Shown here piece after piece: positions 8,563-19,178 of a stretch of 32,775 nucleotides of DNA. The translations under genes and the position numbers were made by a program. Under the pieces are notes generated by a model, which saw nothing but the letters and a program-made list of their open reading frames with translations, did no database searches and was not told the DNA's origin. The number at the start of each line of letters is the position of its first letter. The first letter of the stretch is position 1. The stretch comes from Rhodococcus sp. (in: high G+C Gram-positive bacteria) (lineage in GTDB: Bacteria; Actinomycetota; Actinomycetes; Mycobacteriales; Mycobacteriaceae), in NCBI GenBank assembly GCA_012514505.1, contig JAAZAD010000217.1, forward strand, positions 1 through 32,775. The letters are read 5' to 3'.

Positions 8563-9144
8563 ATGGCATTTGCTGCGACCGGAACCGCCACCGCTGCCCC
8601 GGTGGAATCTGTTGTTGCCCAACCTGGATCGGCTGTCCACGCACCAGTCCTCGCGGCTGCGATGCCCGTGGCCGACGTGGTGACACCGGTGGTGCCGGTC
8701 AACGGTCCGGACATGACCAACGTCAACAACGGTGCCATCAATGGCGCGTTGGTGGGCGCTGCCGCTGGTGGAGTTCCCGGTGCCGTCGTCGGGGGTCTCG
8801 GGGGTGCTGCGGCCGGCGCCGTGGTGGGCGCGGGAACCGGATTCATGGTCGGTGTCGGAACGGTCACCTCCGGGCTCATCGTGACTGCAGCCGTGGGATG
8901 TGCGACCACCGGATGCCTCATCAATGTTCCTGTGTTCGTGGCAGGTATGGCAGCCGAGGCTGCGGCGGTAGCCCCCTCCATTGCAATCGGAGGGGCCATT
9001 GGGGCAGCAGCGGGTGGAGCGTTAGGTGCAGCCGCCCTGGGCGTCCCGTCTGCAGCCGTCGGCGCAGGTGTAGGTGCTGCGGTCGGTGCGGGAGCAGGCG
9101 CGGCAGGCGTACCGATGCCGGCGCCGCCGATTCCCGCTCTGTAG
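8470..9144 (+). CDS. Exported alanine/glycine-rich protein, paralogue 1
   Basis: A 224-residue protein of unknown function. Residues 1-43 look like an extended signal peptide: a basic, Arg/Lys-rich n-region (MTHRRTVGKHRR), a hydrophobic stretch and an AxA-type site near ATGTATAA. The mature part has a Pro/Val-rich linker, the shared motif MTNVNNGAINGALVG (about 82-96), many GxxxG-like small-residue repeats that form hydrophobic stretches, one cysteine pair (C144, C149) and the C-terminal tail GVPMPAPPIPAL. Small-residue hydrophobic repeats resemble glycine-zipper membrane segments, so insertion in the outer mycolate envelope is conceivable, but this is inference. The start ATG has GGGGGA five bases upstream. 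The 106-bp gap before the gene is AT-rich for this genome and probably holds the promoter. Confidence 0.8.
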   Translation: MTHRRTVGKHRRVSPNVGKVAALGAVPVSIAMAFAATGTATAAPVESVVAQPGSAVHAPVLAAAMPVADVVTPVVPVNGPDMTNVNNGAINGALVGAAAGGVPGAVVGGLGGAAAGAVVGAGTGFMVGVGTVTSGLIVTAAVGCATTGCLINVPVFVAGMAAEAAAVAPSIAIGGAIGAAAGGALGAAALGVPSAAVGAGVGAAVGAGAGAAGVPMPAPPIPAL

Positions 9145-9179
9145 CAGTCGGCGGAGGTTCGAATGTCTGAAGAAATCAA

Positions 9180-9290
9180 AACTCGAGTGGGGGAATAATG
9201 ACTCATCGTCGTACTGTCGGTAAGCATCGTCGGGTCTCGCCGAATGTCGGCAAGGTTGCTGCTCTGGGGGCCGTCCCCGTATCGATCGCC
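9180..9290 (+). repeat. Direct repeat copy 2 (leader and signal-peptide region of glycine-rich gene 2)
   Basis: Second copy of the 111-bp repeat at 8452-8562, again covering the ribosome-binding site, start codon and signal-peptide codons. The 53-nt stretch identical to copy 1 is at 9225-9277. Confidence 0.9.
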
Positions 9291-9860
9291 GTCGCATTCG
9301 CCGCTACCGGAACTGCCAACGCAGCTCCAGCGAAACATGCTGTTGCCCAGTCCGAATCGGTGGCGCCGACACCGGACGTGGCTGCACCTGTACCGGTGTC
9401 CGAGGTTGTGACGCCGGTCGAGTCGATCGACGGCCCGCTGGCGGGACCGGATATGAACAACGTCAACAATGGCGCGATCAACGGCGCGCTGGTCGGCGGG
9501 GCCGTGGGCGGAGTGCTGGGCGGACTCGGTGGCGCCGCTACCGGCACTGTCGTCGGTGGGGGAACCGGACTCGTGCTGGGTGCGGGAGCGGTCCTGATTC
9601 CTACCGTGGTTGCCGGGGTAGCCGGCTGCGCGGCCACAGGATGCTTGGTTGATATTCCAGTGTTGGCCGCAGGCATCGCGGGCGAGCTGCTGGTTATTCC
9701 TCCAGCAACTGCAATCGGTGGCGCTGTCGGTGCCGTGGCAGGTGGGGCGTTGGGCGCTGCTGCGCTCGGGATCCCTGCCGCTGGCGTCGGCGCGGCAATT
9801 GGTGCGGGTGCTGCCGCAGCGGGCGTTCCCATGCCGGCGCCGCCGATTCCCGCTGTGTAA
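9198..9860 (+). CDS. Exported alanine/glycine-rich protein, paralogue 2
   Basis: A 220-residue tandem paralogue of the preceding gene. The first 31 residues are identical, and the proteins share the NNVNNGAINGALVGG motif, the cysteine pair at the same positions (C144, C149), the GGALGAAALG(I/V)P block and the tail GVPMPAPPIPAV. The linkers after the signal peptide differ strongly in sequence. It starts 53 bp after the stop of paralogue 1 and carries its own copy of the ribosome-binding site, so both are probably expressed as exported envelope proteins. No enzymatic motif is visible. A weak hairpin (arms tcttcgg at 9886-9892 and ccgaaga at 9920-9926) follows the stop. Confidence 0.8.
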   Translation: MTHRRTVGKHRRVSPNVGKVAALGAVPVSIAVAFAATGTANAAPAKHAVAQSESVAPTPDVAAPVPVSEVVTPVESIDGPLAGPDMNNVNNGAINGALVGGAVGGVLGGLGGAATGTVVGGGTGLVLGAGAVLIPTVVAGVAGCAATGCLVDIPVLAAGIAGELLVIPPATAIGGAVGAVAGGALGAAALGIPAAGVGAAIGAGAAAAGVPMPAPPIPAV

Positions 9861-9993
9861 CAGTCAAGCTCGAGAACGTGGGTCTTCTTCGGATACTGGT
9901 GGTCGTCGACCGCTGGTAACCGAAGAGGGCCCTGTTTTCGTTGGGGGAGTTGCGCCCTATGCAAAGGGGACGCTCCGGCATAATGTAGAACAC

Positions 9994-11191
9994 ATGTTCG
10001 AATCGGGGGATTTCGAAGTTGCATCAGGTTCGGCAGTCGATGCTGTCGTGTTGGGCGGGTTTCTCAGTAGGATCGCGCATCTCGATCGCGAAGTCGCTGA
10101 CGGTGTGCGGGTCGATCTACTCCGAGCGTTGGAGAATCTGAAATCCGCCTGCGCAGCCGCGCAAGCAAAGGTTGCAGCAGACTTGGACGCATCCACACGC
10201 CGACGCAGAATCAACGAGGGGGTACCGACCACGCAATGAGGTGTCGGTATTGCCGCGCAGATCGCATTGGCGCGCAGAGATTCACCGCATCGTGGAGGAC
10301 GGCATCTGGGTCTCGCGACCGCGTTGGTCCACGAGATGCCCCACACGTTGGCGCTACTCGAGGGCGGCTCGTTGAGTGAGTGGCGTGCGACCATTCTGGT
10401 TCGGGAGACAGCCTGTATAACCAGGGAAGATCGTTCCGTTGTCGACCGAGTGCCGTGTTCGGATCCGGATGTTCTTGCATCGCTGGGTGATCGGTTTCGG
10501 TGCACTTCTTCCGGTGGCTCAGGGAGTGGCGGTGTATGCGGCACTCGGGGTCGGCGCCGATTCAGCATTGGCGGCCGGCGATGCGCGAACTCGTTCACAG
10601 ATCATGGCCGACCTCCTCGTCGAACGGGTCACCGGAACCTCGGCGAGAACGCCTACCCCGGTGACTGTGAATTTGGTTGTCTCCGACCGGGCATTGCTGG
10701 CAGGCGGAACGGAACCGGCCTGCGTCCAGGGGTATGGGCCGATTCCCGCCGAACTTGCCCGAACATGGGTCAGCGAAGCGGATGTCGCGGGAACGGCCAC
10801 GCTGCGCAGGGTGTACGCGCGGCCAGAGACCGGGGCGCTGACGGCCGTCGAGTCTCGTGCACGGCACTTTCCCAAAGGGTTGGCGCAGCTGATCGATCTG
10901 CGAGATCGGGAATGCCGAACACCCTGGTGTGACGCGCCGATCCGGCATCACGATCACATCCGTCCACACGCGCAGGGCGGCTCCACGGCCGCGGAGAATG
11001 GTGCAGGCCTGTGCGCTGCATGCAACTACGCCAAGGAGGGAGTTGGATGGTCCGCCCGAACCGTCCCACGGTCGGTCGGGCAACGCCACGTTATCGAGTT
11101 CTGCACGCCGACACGGCACCGATGCCGGTCGACAGCACCGCCCCTGCCACGGCCTAATTCGGTTGTGCCCGAAAGTATTGTGGGGGAATGA
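9994..11191 (+). pseudogene. DUF222/HNH endonuclease family gene (13E12-like), inactivated
   Basis: Three pieces read as one DUF222-HNH protein. From ATG 9994 the frame encodes the DUF222 N-terminus (VLGGFLSRIAHLDREVADG, then AKVAADLDASTRRR) until an in-frame TGA at 10237-10239. The same frame then continues with GVGIAAQIALARRDSPHRGG, HEMPHTLALLEGG and LSEWRATILVRETACITR up to DPDVLASLGD near 10494. There the homology jumps to the +2-type frame, resuming at ALLPVAQGVAVYAALG near 10503 and running through an intact HNH/zinc segment (CRTPWCDAPIRHHDHIRPHA, then LCAACNYAKE) to TGA 11189-11191. About 45-50 residues normally present at the junction seem to be missing. A nonsense codon plus a frameshifting deletion makes function very unlikely. 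The open frame starting at 10439 is a remnant, not a gene. Confidence 0.82.
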
Positions 11192-11853
11192 CTGTGAGCA
11201 TCCCCAGATTCGAGCCGGTTACCGACGTGCGCCCCGACGATCAGCCGTGGGATGAGATGGTGTGGCCGGTTCCAGCTGGAACCGAACTCCAGGGCTCGAC
11301 CGTGACACTGTCGTTGCTCGACCCGGCACGGGACTCGGAGGAGTTGTTCCACGCACTCGATCGTGACGAGGTCTGGGCGCACGTTCCGCTTCGGCCGACC
11401 AACCCAGCGCACTTCGAGGAGATCTTGTCGGCACGGGTTGGTCTCGCAGATTGGACACCGTGGGTTGTTCGGACGAGTGCGGGTGTGGTGGGAACCAGCT
11501 CCTACCTCGATGTGAGCCCACACGACGCTCGCATCGAGATCGGGTTCACGGTCTATTCGCCCGACGTGTGGGGGAGCGCGGTGAACCCGGAGACCAAGCT
11601 CCTCCTCCTCGGCTACGCCTTCGACACCCTGCGCGCCGGCCGCGTTCAGCTCAAGACCGATACCCGCAACAAACGCTCCCAACAGGCCATCGCACGGCTC
11701 GGCGCGCAGTACGAAGGTACGTTGCGTCGACACTTCCGCCGCGCCGACGGCAGTGTTCGCGACACCGTCATGTTCTCGGTGATCGCGGAGGACTGGCCGA
11801 CGGTGCGTGACGGACTGAGAGAACGCGTCGAGCTCGTCGGTGCCAACAGATAA
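11188..11853 (+). CDS. GNAT family N-acetyltransferase (RimJ/RimL type)
   Basis: A 221-residue protein of the acetyltransferase group that modifies N-termini or small molecules. Visible are LSLLDPARDSEELFHAL (about 42-58), a central IEIGFTVYSPDVWGSAVNPETKLLLLGYAFD (about 116-146, typical E-x-G-x...W-G-x..N-x-E-x-K pattern) and RVQLKTDTRNKRSQQAIARLGAQYEGTLRRH (about 151-181, typical N-x-x-S...I-x-x-L-G-x-x-x-E-G motif). The ATG at 11188 is preceded by GGGGGA and overlaps the last stop of the HNH remnant. The substrate is unknown. A TATTGT box at 11176-11181 could be its promoter. Confidence 0.85.
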   Translation: MTVSIPRFEPVTDVRPDDQPWDEMVWPVPAGTELQGSTVTLSLLDPARDSEELFHALDRDEVWAHVPLRPTNPAHFEEILSARVGLADWTPWVVRTSAGVVGTSSYLDVSPHDARIEIGFTVYSPDVWGSAVNPETKLLLLGYAFDTLRAGRVQLKTDTRNKRSQQAIARLGAQYEGTLRRHFRRADGSVRDTVMFSVIAEDWPTVRDGLRERVELVGANR

Positions 11854-11856
11854 TCT
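11851..11856 (+). promoter_or_regulatory. Putative -10 box for leaderless ligA
   Basis: TAATCT, which also contains the stop codon of the preceding gene, ends 7 nt before the GTG at 11864. With the usual -10 to +1 distance, transcription would begin at the start codon itself. No convincing -35 element or Shine-Dalgarno is seen. Confidence 0.45.
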
Positions 11857-11860
11857 CTAA

Positions 11861-13951
<2,091 letters not shown>

Positions 13952-13958
13952 TTGTTCC

Positions 13959-13985
13959 CTCACATCACGTTTTGGCTGGTGTGAG
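13959..13985 (+). terminator. Hairpin after ligA
   Basis: Arms ctcacatca (13959-13967) and tggtgtgag (13977-13985) pair over 9 bp with one G-U, around a 9-nt loop. It is 7 bp after the ligA stop. There is no downstream T-run, so termination strength is uncertain. Confidence 0.45.
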
Positions 13986-14006
13986 TTCAGCTGTCATCAT
14001 TCCTGC

Positions 14007-14495
14007 ATGATCGAGATTCGCGACGCGACGGCCGAGGAGCACGAGGCCGTGGCAGACCTGACGCTGATCGCCTACGTGGGCGGTGGATTCGTCGACACAC
14101 ATGACCCGTACACCGAGGTGCTCAAGGACACGTCCGGCCGGGCCGACGATGCACGGGTGCTCGTCGCGGTGAAGGAGGGCACGATCGTCGGATCGGTGAC
14201 CATCGCGGAACCGGGTTCGCGTTACGCGGACGTCGCGGAGCCGGGGGAACTGGAATTCCGGATGCTCGCGGTGTCGACGGATGCGCGCAAGCAAGGGGTG
14301 GGGTCTGCCTTGGTTCGGCACGTATACGACGTGGCATACGAACGTGGTGATCAGGCTGTGGTCATGTCCACCCATCCCGATATGGAAGATGCCCGCCGCG
14401 TGTACGACCGCAACGGTTTCGTACCGGCGCCGCAGCGAAACTGGGAACCGGTGCCCGGTACCGAGCTGACGGTGCTCGTTCGCGAGATCGCGTAG
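14007..14495 (+). CDS. GNAT family N-acetyltransferase
   Basis: A 162-residue single-domain GNAT. The acetyl-CoA-binding motif is FRMLAVSTDARKQGVGSALVRHV (about 79-101, with the RKQGVG P-loop-like turn). An N-terminal IRDATAEEHEAVADLT precedes it, and a C-terminal RRVYDRNGFVPAPQRNW (about 128-144) is the usual Y-x-x-x-G-F element. The ATG at 14007 fits the family N-terminus; the frame is open further upstream into ligA, but that part shows no GNAT similarity. The substrate is unknown. It lies between the ligA hairpin and the convergent ACT-domain gene. Confidence 0.88.
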   Translation: MIEIRDATAEEHEAVADLTLIAYVGGGFVDTHDPYTEVLKDTSGRADDARVLVAVKEGTIVGSVTIAEPGSRYADVAEPGELEFRMLAVSTDARKQGVGSALVRHVYDVAYERGDQAVVMSTHPDMEDARRVYDRNGFVPAPQRNWEPVPGTELTVLVREIA

Positions 14496-14515
14496 GGCAG
14501 CTATCCGAGAACGCG

Positions 14516-15166
14516 CTATCCGAGAACCGTTGCGATGATGCCGGCCAGGTAGCCGAGGCGGGCCACTTCCGAAGGCCGGAACTCGGGGCCACCGGGCCGG
14601 CCGAGCATGAGTACGCGGTCGGAGTCACCCAGCGGGGCGGCGGCCAAGGTGGTGTCCATGTCCCGCCACACCTGCGGCGCCCACGATGCTTGACCGTCCA
14701 GTACCGTTGCGCGGCGCAGGGGCAACCAGGGGAGTTCGGTGGCGTGTGTTTCCGGGGCGCCCGAACTGCCGACGAGTCGGTTTACGCCGTGCGGTGTCGG
14801 TTCGACCACGGCCGCCCAGCCCACTCGTAGGACTCGTGGTGCACCGTCGACCAACACCTGCAACCGGTCGTCGGCCGCAGTCGCGACGTGGTCGATGAGT
14901 TCGAGTTCACGGTGGGTGTCGAGCAGGCCCGTGTACGGGCGGATGGAGTCGACGTGCACGTCGACCAGAGCTTCGGCCGCGGTGATGAGGGTGTCGGGAA
15001 GGGCGCCGGGCTCGACGTCCACGACGAGGTCGTCGATGGCGAAGCCGGTTTCGCGCTCGACGACATCGAGCGACAGGATGTCGGCACCGACGGAACCGAG
15101 GGCCACGGCGAGTGCGCCGAGGCTGCCGGGCCGGTCCGGAAGCCGGACGCGGAGTAGGTATGACAC
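14516..15166 (-). CDS. ACT domain-containing protein (Rv3013-like)
   Basis: A 216-residue cytoplasmic protein beginning with an ACT domain, LLRVRLPDRPGSLGALAVALGSVGADILSLDVVE (about 4-37), a fold that binds amino acids and regulates enzymes. The remaining two thirds carry the conserved run PWLPLRRATVLDG, WRDMDTTLAAAPLG and EFRPSEVARLGYLAGI near the C-terminus. No catalytic motif is seen. I prefer the GTG at 15166 because the sequence AAAGGG sits six bases before it; the ATG at 15172 directly abuts that ribosome-binding site and would give two more residues. It is divergent from gatC and matches M. tuberculosis Rv3013 in position and orientation. The physiological ligand is unknown. Confidence 0.82.
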   Translation of the reverse strand: MSYLLRVRLPDRPGSLGALAVALGSVGADILSLDVVERETGFAIDDLVVDVEPGALPDTLITAAEALVDVHVDSIRPYTGLLDTHRELELIDHVATAADDRLQVLVDGAPRVLRVGWAAVVEPTPHGVNRLVGSSGAPETHATELPWLPLRRATVLDGQASWAPQVWRDMDTTLAAAPLGDSDRVLMLGRPGGPEFRPSEVARLGYLAGIIATVLG

Positions 15167-15263
15167 GTGCATCCCTTTCGCATGGCCTGCAACACTTGAC
15201 GGCAACGTCGACCATCCTTGCACTTCCGCCGTCGGGGACGGCCGTGGCCCAGCGTGCATGGCT

Positions 15264-15284
15264 GAGCGTGCCACGCTCTAGGCT
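15264..15284 (+). promoter_or_regulatory. Candidate gatC promoter region with adjacent palindrome
   Basis: A 15-bp palindrome with 7-bp arms, gagcgtg-c-cacgctc, at 15264-15278 directly abuts and slightly precedes a TAGGCT box at 15279-15284. That box would place transcription start about 45 nt before gatC. No -35 consensus is apparent. Tentative. Confidence 0.35.
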
Positions 15285-15337
15285 GGGACGGAACGCCATG
15301 CCCGATCTGAAACGCCCGATCCGAAAGGGGTACCGCG

Positions 15338-15637
15338 GTGCCTGCCATCTCTCGTGACGAGGTCGCGCACCTCGCGCGGCTGTCCAGACTTGCGTTGTCG
15401 GAATCCGAGCTCGACGAGTTCTCGGGCCAGCTGGATTCGATTCTCAACCACGTCAAAGTGGTCACCGAGGTCGGTGCCGAGGACGTGCCGCCGATGGCCA
15501 ACCCCAACGATGTCACCAACGTGACGCGCCCGGACACCATTGCGCCCGGACTGACGCCCGACCAGGCGCTCTCCGGTGCACCCGCTGTCGAACAGGATCG
15601 CTTCGCGGTTCCGCAGATTCTTGGAGAGGGCGAATGA
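15338..15637 (+). CDS. gatC: Asp-tRNA(Asn)/Glu-tRNA(Gln) amidotransferase subunit C
   Basis: A 99-residue subunit, the normal length, that wraps around GatA and stabilises GatCAB. It shows [22 protein letters not shown] (about 4-25) and [17 protein letters not shown] (about 51-67). The GTG at 15338 has GAAAGGGG ending 7 bases upstream. The stop overlaps the gatA start by 4 bp (ATGA), coupling synthesis of the two subunits. Confidence 0.96.
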   Translation: MPAISRDEVAHLARLSRLALSESELDEFSGQLDSILNHVKVVTEVGAEDVPPMANPNDVTNVTRPDTIAPGLTPDQALSGAPAVEQDRFAVPQILGEGE

Positions 15638-17115
15638 GCGCCGATCTGACCGGTCTCGATGCCTCCGTACTCGCGGAGAAGATTCACACCCGCGAGGTGT
15701 CGTCCGTCGAGGTGACGCAGGCTCACCTCGACCGGATCGAGGCTGCGGACGGCGAACTCAACGCGTTCCTGCACGTCGCGGGTGAGCAGGCGCTGGTGTC
15801 GGCCAAGGCCGTGGACGAGGCGATCACCGCCGGTGAGGCGCCGGCTTCACCGCTCGCCGGTGTCCCGCTCGCGCTGAAGGACATCTTCGCCACCACCGAC
15901 ATGCCGACGACGTGTGCGTCGAAGATTCTCGAGGGCTGGGTGGCGCCGTACGACGCCACGCTGACCACGAAGCTGCGCGACGCCGGTATACCCATTCTGG
16001 GCAAGACCAACATGGACGAGTTCGCGATGGGTTCGTCCACGGAGAACTCCGCGTACGGGCCGACACGTAACCCGTGGGACAAGGACCGGATTCCGGGTGG
16101 TTCGGGCGGCGGTAGCGCTGCGGCGTTGGCGTCCCGACAGGCGCCGTTGGCGATCGGCACCGACACAGGCGGTTCGATCCGTCAGCCGGCGGCGGTCACG
16201 GCGACGGTCGGAACCAAGCCCACGTACGGCACGGTGTCGCGTTTCGGGCTTGTGGCGTGCGCGTCGTCCCTCGACCAGGGTGGCCCGTGTGGACGTACCG
16301 TCCTCGACACCGCGCTGCTGCACGAGGTCATCGCCGGTCACGATCCGCGTGACTCCACATCCATCGACGCACCGGTTCGTCCGGTCGTTGCTGCGGCCCG
16401 CGAGGGCGCCAAGGGCAACCTGAACGGCGTCAAGGTCGGTGTCGTGAAGGAACTTCACTCCGACAGCTATCAGCCGGGAGTGCTTTCCTCGTTCGACGCG
16501 GCCGTCGCACAGCTCACCGAGCTCGGTGCAGAGGTCGTCGAGGTCTCGTGCCCCAACTTCGAATACGCGCTTGCGGCCTACTACTTGATCCTGCCCAGTG
16601 AGGTGTCCTCCAACCTCGCCCGGTTCGACGCCATGCGTTACGGCATGCGGGTCGACGACGGCAACATGAGCGCAGACCAGGTGATGGCCGCGACGCGCGC
16701 TGCCGGATTCGGACCGGAGGTCAAGCGCCGCATCATGATCGGCACGTTTGCGCTGTCCTCGGGGTACTACGACGCCTACTACGGTCAGGCGCTGAAGGTG
16801 CGCACGCTGATCGCACGTGACTTCGACAAGGCGTACGAGAAGGTCGACGTTCTGGTGTCGCCCACCAGCCCCTTCACCCCGTGGAAGCTGGGAGAGAAGG
16901 TCGACGACCCGCTGGCGATGTACCTGTCGGATCTGTGCACCCTGCCCACCAACCTGGCCGGGCATTGCGCGATGTCGGTTCCGTCCGGGTTGTCGGAGGA
17001 CGACGGACTGCCCGTCGGTTTGCAGATCATGGCGCCCGCCCTCGCCGACGAGCGTCTCTACCGAGTCGGTGCAGCGTACGAGGCCGCTCGCGGCCCGATG
17101 AGTTCGCCTTCCTGA
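15634..17115 (+). CDS. gatA: Asp-tRNA(Asn)/Glu-tRNA(Gln) amidotransferase subunit A
   Basis: A 493-residue amidase-signature enzyme that releases ammonia from glutamine for transamidation of misacylated Glu-tRNA(Gln) and Asp-tRNA(Asn). The catalytic Lys-cisSer-Ser triad is complete: K82 in LALKDIF, S157 in [10 protein letters not shown] and S181 in [10 protein letters not shown]. The start overlaps the gatC stop. The last 58 bp overlap the 3' end of the convergent hydrolase gene, so the C-terminus is coding on both strands. gatB lies 5 kb downstream and is not part of this operon, as in mycobacteria. Confidence 0.97.
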   Translation: MSADLTGLDASVLAEKIHTREVSSVEVTQAHLDRIEAADGELNAFLHVAGEQALVSAKAVDEAITAGEAPASPLAGVPLALKDIFATTDMPTTCASKILEGWVAPYDATLTTKLRDAGIPILGKTNMDEFAMGSSTENSAYGPTRNPWDKDRIPGGSGGGSAAALASRQAPLAIGTDTGGSIRQPAAVTATVGTKPTYGTVSRFGLVACASSLDQGGPCGRTVLDTALLHEVIAGHDPRDSTSIDAPVRPVVAAAREGAKGNLNGVKVGVVKELHSDSYQPGVLSSFDAAVAQLTELGAEVVEVSCPNFEYALAAYYLILPSEVSSNLARFDAMRYGMRVDDGNMSADQVMAATRAAGFGPEVKRRIMIGTFALSSGYYDAYYGQALKVRTLIARDFDKAYEKVDVLVSPTSPFTPWKLGEKVDDPLAMYLSDLCTLPTNLAGHCAMSVPSGLSEDDGLPVGLQIMAPALADERLYRVGAAYEAARGPMSSPS

Positions 17116-18449
17116 GCTTCGCACTCGGGCAAGGCTGTGCCCTGCTCGGTCCCGTATCGGTGGCCGTGGCCGGGCGGGACGCTCAACGCGGTCAGCAGGT
17201 CCACGCTCGTCTGAACGAAGCTGATTCCCGGTAACCACGCGGGGATCGGTGCGTCTCGGTCGGCCGAGTCGAGGTCGGGTGGTGTGGTGATCAGCTTCGG
17301 CGACCACCACACCACCGGGTCCGAGGTGTTGGCGAGAACCGTGGCGCCGCGGGTGTCCACGGACCCGGCGGGTGGTCCGGCCCAGAGGATGCCGCACACA
17401 GACGCGCGTGCGTCGGAGTCGGCCAGGGCAGCGCTGCCGCCGACCGAACCCAAACTCTGCCCGTAGACGTAGATGTCGGGGCGCCGGTCGGTGGGCATAC
17501 CGGACACGTGCTCGGTGACCGCAGACAGCAGGGCAGTGGCGCTCTCGTCGGCGGCGTCGCGTGCGAACAGGAACGTCACCCAACTGGGCGCGAACGAGTA
17601 CTGCAGGCCGACGATCGCGACATCGCCCCCGAAACGCTGTTCGATACCGCTCGCCGCACTCGCGTCGATCCAGCCGGATCCGGTCGGGACCGCGACGACC
17701 ACGGCAGACTTGTCGAACCCACCCGCTCGGTCGAGTTCGGATACGGCAAGTGCGGCACGAGTATTCGTGTCGTCCGCGGAGTTCAGGCCGACGTAGGTGC
17801 GGATGGCGGGGGAGCGGTCACCCGCGGCGACGAAACGACGCCCCTCCCGGCCGAGTGTTTCCCAGCGTACCGCCGCGCCGCCGTCGCGTTCCGTGGCGAG
17901 TGGGCGGTCCACCGAAGCCTCGATCACCGAATTCGATTCGCTGTAGGACTCCGAGAGCATCGCGGCGGCTGCGGGACCGATCACCTGCGCACCGACCACG
18001 CCGACGACGATTGCGGTGACGGCGCCGGGGCGTCCTACTCGGCGCGCGAGGCGACCCAATCCATTGCCGGCGCCGAACAACACGAGGAACGTGAGAGCTC
18101 CACACACGGTAGCTTGCGCCCAGTGCGACGGCCCGATTGTCGGCATTCCCATCGACAGACGCAGTCCGTCCTGCCAGTGGTCGGTCGCGACGACGGCCCA
18201 ACTCACGGCTATGGCCGAGAACAGTAGTGCCAGTACCTGCGCGGATTCTCGGGGCTCGCGTTCAGGAGTGTTTCGGATAGCTACGAGCACCCGACCGGCG
18301 AGGACTGCGAGCGCGTATGCGAGTGCGGCCAGCAATCCCGTCACGATCCCCTGCATGATCGGTGGCCGGGGAAGAAGCGACGGTGCGAGGGACACCAGAA
18401 TCGCGACCGTGACCGTCAGCGTGCGCAGGGGAGGAGGCGCGTACTTCAC
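17058..18449 (-). CDS. Membrane-embedded alpha/beta-hydrolase (Abhydrolase_9-like)
   Basis: A 463-residue protein with several N-terminal membrane helices (about 9-29, 34-58, 70-88, 113-131, 143-163) followed by a hydrolase domain (about 175-435). The nucleophile motif is GQSLGS with S332. An Asp candidate is D377 in NTSDPVVWW, and the histidine is in PPGHGHRYG (H428/H430). This layout is that of actinobacterial alpha/beta-hydrolases with a dedicated membrane domain; likely substrates are esters or lipids at the membrane, unproven. GTG 18449 overlaps the stop of the upstream phospholipase-like gene (GTGA), so both are made from one transcript. The open frame extends further upstream into that gene but without family similarity. 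Its 3' end overlaps gatA by 58 bp. Confidence 0.82.
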   Translation of the reverse strand: MKYAPPPLRTLTVTVAILVSLAPSLLPRPPIMQGIVTGLLAALAYALAVLAGRVLVAIRNTPEREPRESAQVLALLFSAIAVSWAVVATDHWQDGLRLSMGMPTIGPSHWAQATVCGALTFLVLFGAGNGLGRLARRVGRPGAVTAIVVGVVGAQVIGPAAAAMLSESYSESNSVIEASVDRPLATERDGGAAVRWETLGREGRRFVAAGDRSPAIRTYVGLNSADDTNTRAALAVSELDRAGGFDKSAVVVAVPTGSGWIDASAASGIEQRFGGDVAIVGLQYSFAPSWVTFLFARDAADESATALLSAVTEHVSGMPTDRRPDIYVYGQSLGSVGGSAALADSDARASVCGILWAGPPAGSVDTRGATVLANTSDPVVWWSPKLITTPPDLDSADRDAPIPAWLPGISFVQTSVDLLTALSVPPGHGHRYGTEQGTALPECEAQEGELIGPRAASYAAPTR

Positions 18450-19060
18450 GACACCGCCCCGTTCTCGCGTCGTACGAACACGGCGGTTGCAACGCTCAGC
18501 ACGACACCCAACCCGCACAGGAGATACGGCAGGAACGATTCCTTGGTGGGCGTGACGTACCCCTGTCTCCACGAATTTCCGGTGACTGCCGCGGCCGCGA
18601 CATCGGCCATGACGTAGCAGCCCGCCCGGTCCAGGTCGCCGGTTCGCGAGTTGCAGGCGCTGTGCATGTCGGCTTCGAGTCGAGCGTCGAGTTCTTTCCG
18701 AGCCCAGGGCCCCAGTTCTTCGTCGTTCGCGGTGGCGTATCGCAATACGTCGTAGCCGAGATCGTGTGCCTTGCACGCGTCGTCGAACTCTGCGGGCAGC
18801 GGCACCGGTGACGAGCAGCTGCCGCCCGGATTCACGAGTCGACCTCCCTGCCGCTCAGGTTCGTAACCCATCACCGCCACGAAATCATCGGGGAGGGCAT
18901 TGCTTTCGGTGACTGCCGCGTTCAGCACCTGAACTGCGTGGGCTGCCGCGTTGTTCTCGCGGACAGGCGTGTCCGCACCTGCCATACCGGTGGTGGCGAG
19001 AGTGGCTGTCGCTGCCACGGTCATCGCCAGAGTCGCTGTTCGTCTCCCCGTGATTCGCAT
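18446..19060 (-). CDS. Exported phospholipase A2-like protein with C-terminal membrane anchor
   Basis: A 204-residue protein with an N-terminal signal peptide (1-29, cleavage near AGAD). It carries the prokaryotic/fungal phospholipase A2 signature CKAHDLGYD at 96-104, in which H99 and D100 are the catalytic histidine and its calcium-ligand neighbour. Upstream is a loop NPGGSCSSPVPLPAEFDDAC that could bind calcium, and four cysteines (82, 96, 136, 148) could form two disulfides. The second catalytic Asp may be D131. A final hydrophobic helix (about 176-196) followed by VRREN would hold it in the membrane with the enzyme outside; such an anchor is unusual for these normally secreted enzymes. 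It is the first gene of an operon with the alpha/beta-hydrolase and is divergent from a histidine kinase. A TAACGT box lies 7 nt before the ATG. Confidence 0.75.
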   Translation of the reverse strand: MRITGRRTATLAMTVAATATLATTGMAGADTPVRENNAAAHAVQVLNAAVTESNALPDDFVAVMGYEPERQGGRLVNPGGSCSSPVPLPAEFDDACKAHDLGYDVLRYATANDEELGPWARKELDARLEADMHSACNSRTGDLDRAGCYVMADVAAAAVTGNSWRQGYVTPTKESFLPYLLCGLGVVLSVATAVFVRRENGAVS

Positions 19061-19067
19061 GGAAGCG

Positions 19068-19073
19068 ACGTTA
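19068..19073 (-). promoter_or_regulatory. Putative -10 box for the phospholipase/hydrolase operon
   Basis: On the minus strand TAACGT ends 7 nt before the ATG at 19060, implying a leaderless transcript. The identical box and spacing occur before the LppZ-like lipoprotein gene and the ilvB leader peptide. Confidence 0.55.
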
Positions 19074-19178
19074 CGAACGCCGCGTACACAGGCACATCAC
19101 TCGGAAGAGCGGTAACCATGTCGTCCTCTGTGGTGGCGTTTCCGGCCCTCTGATACCCAGGTATGGGGCGAAGATCAT

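Noticed and set aside
9886-9926. Hairpin after glycine-rich gene 2 as a terminator
   Set aside because: Seven-bp arms around a 27-nt interior and no T-run directly after; kept only as a remark in the gene entry.
10439-11191. A separate 250-residue HNH nuclease gene
   Set aside because: It begins within the DUF222 region in a shifted frame and resumes family homology only from about 10503; it is the 3' part of the broken gene.
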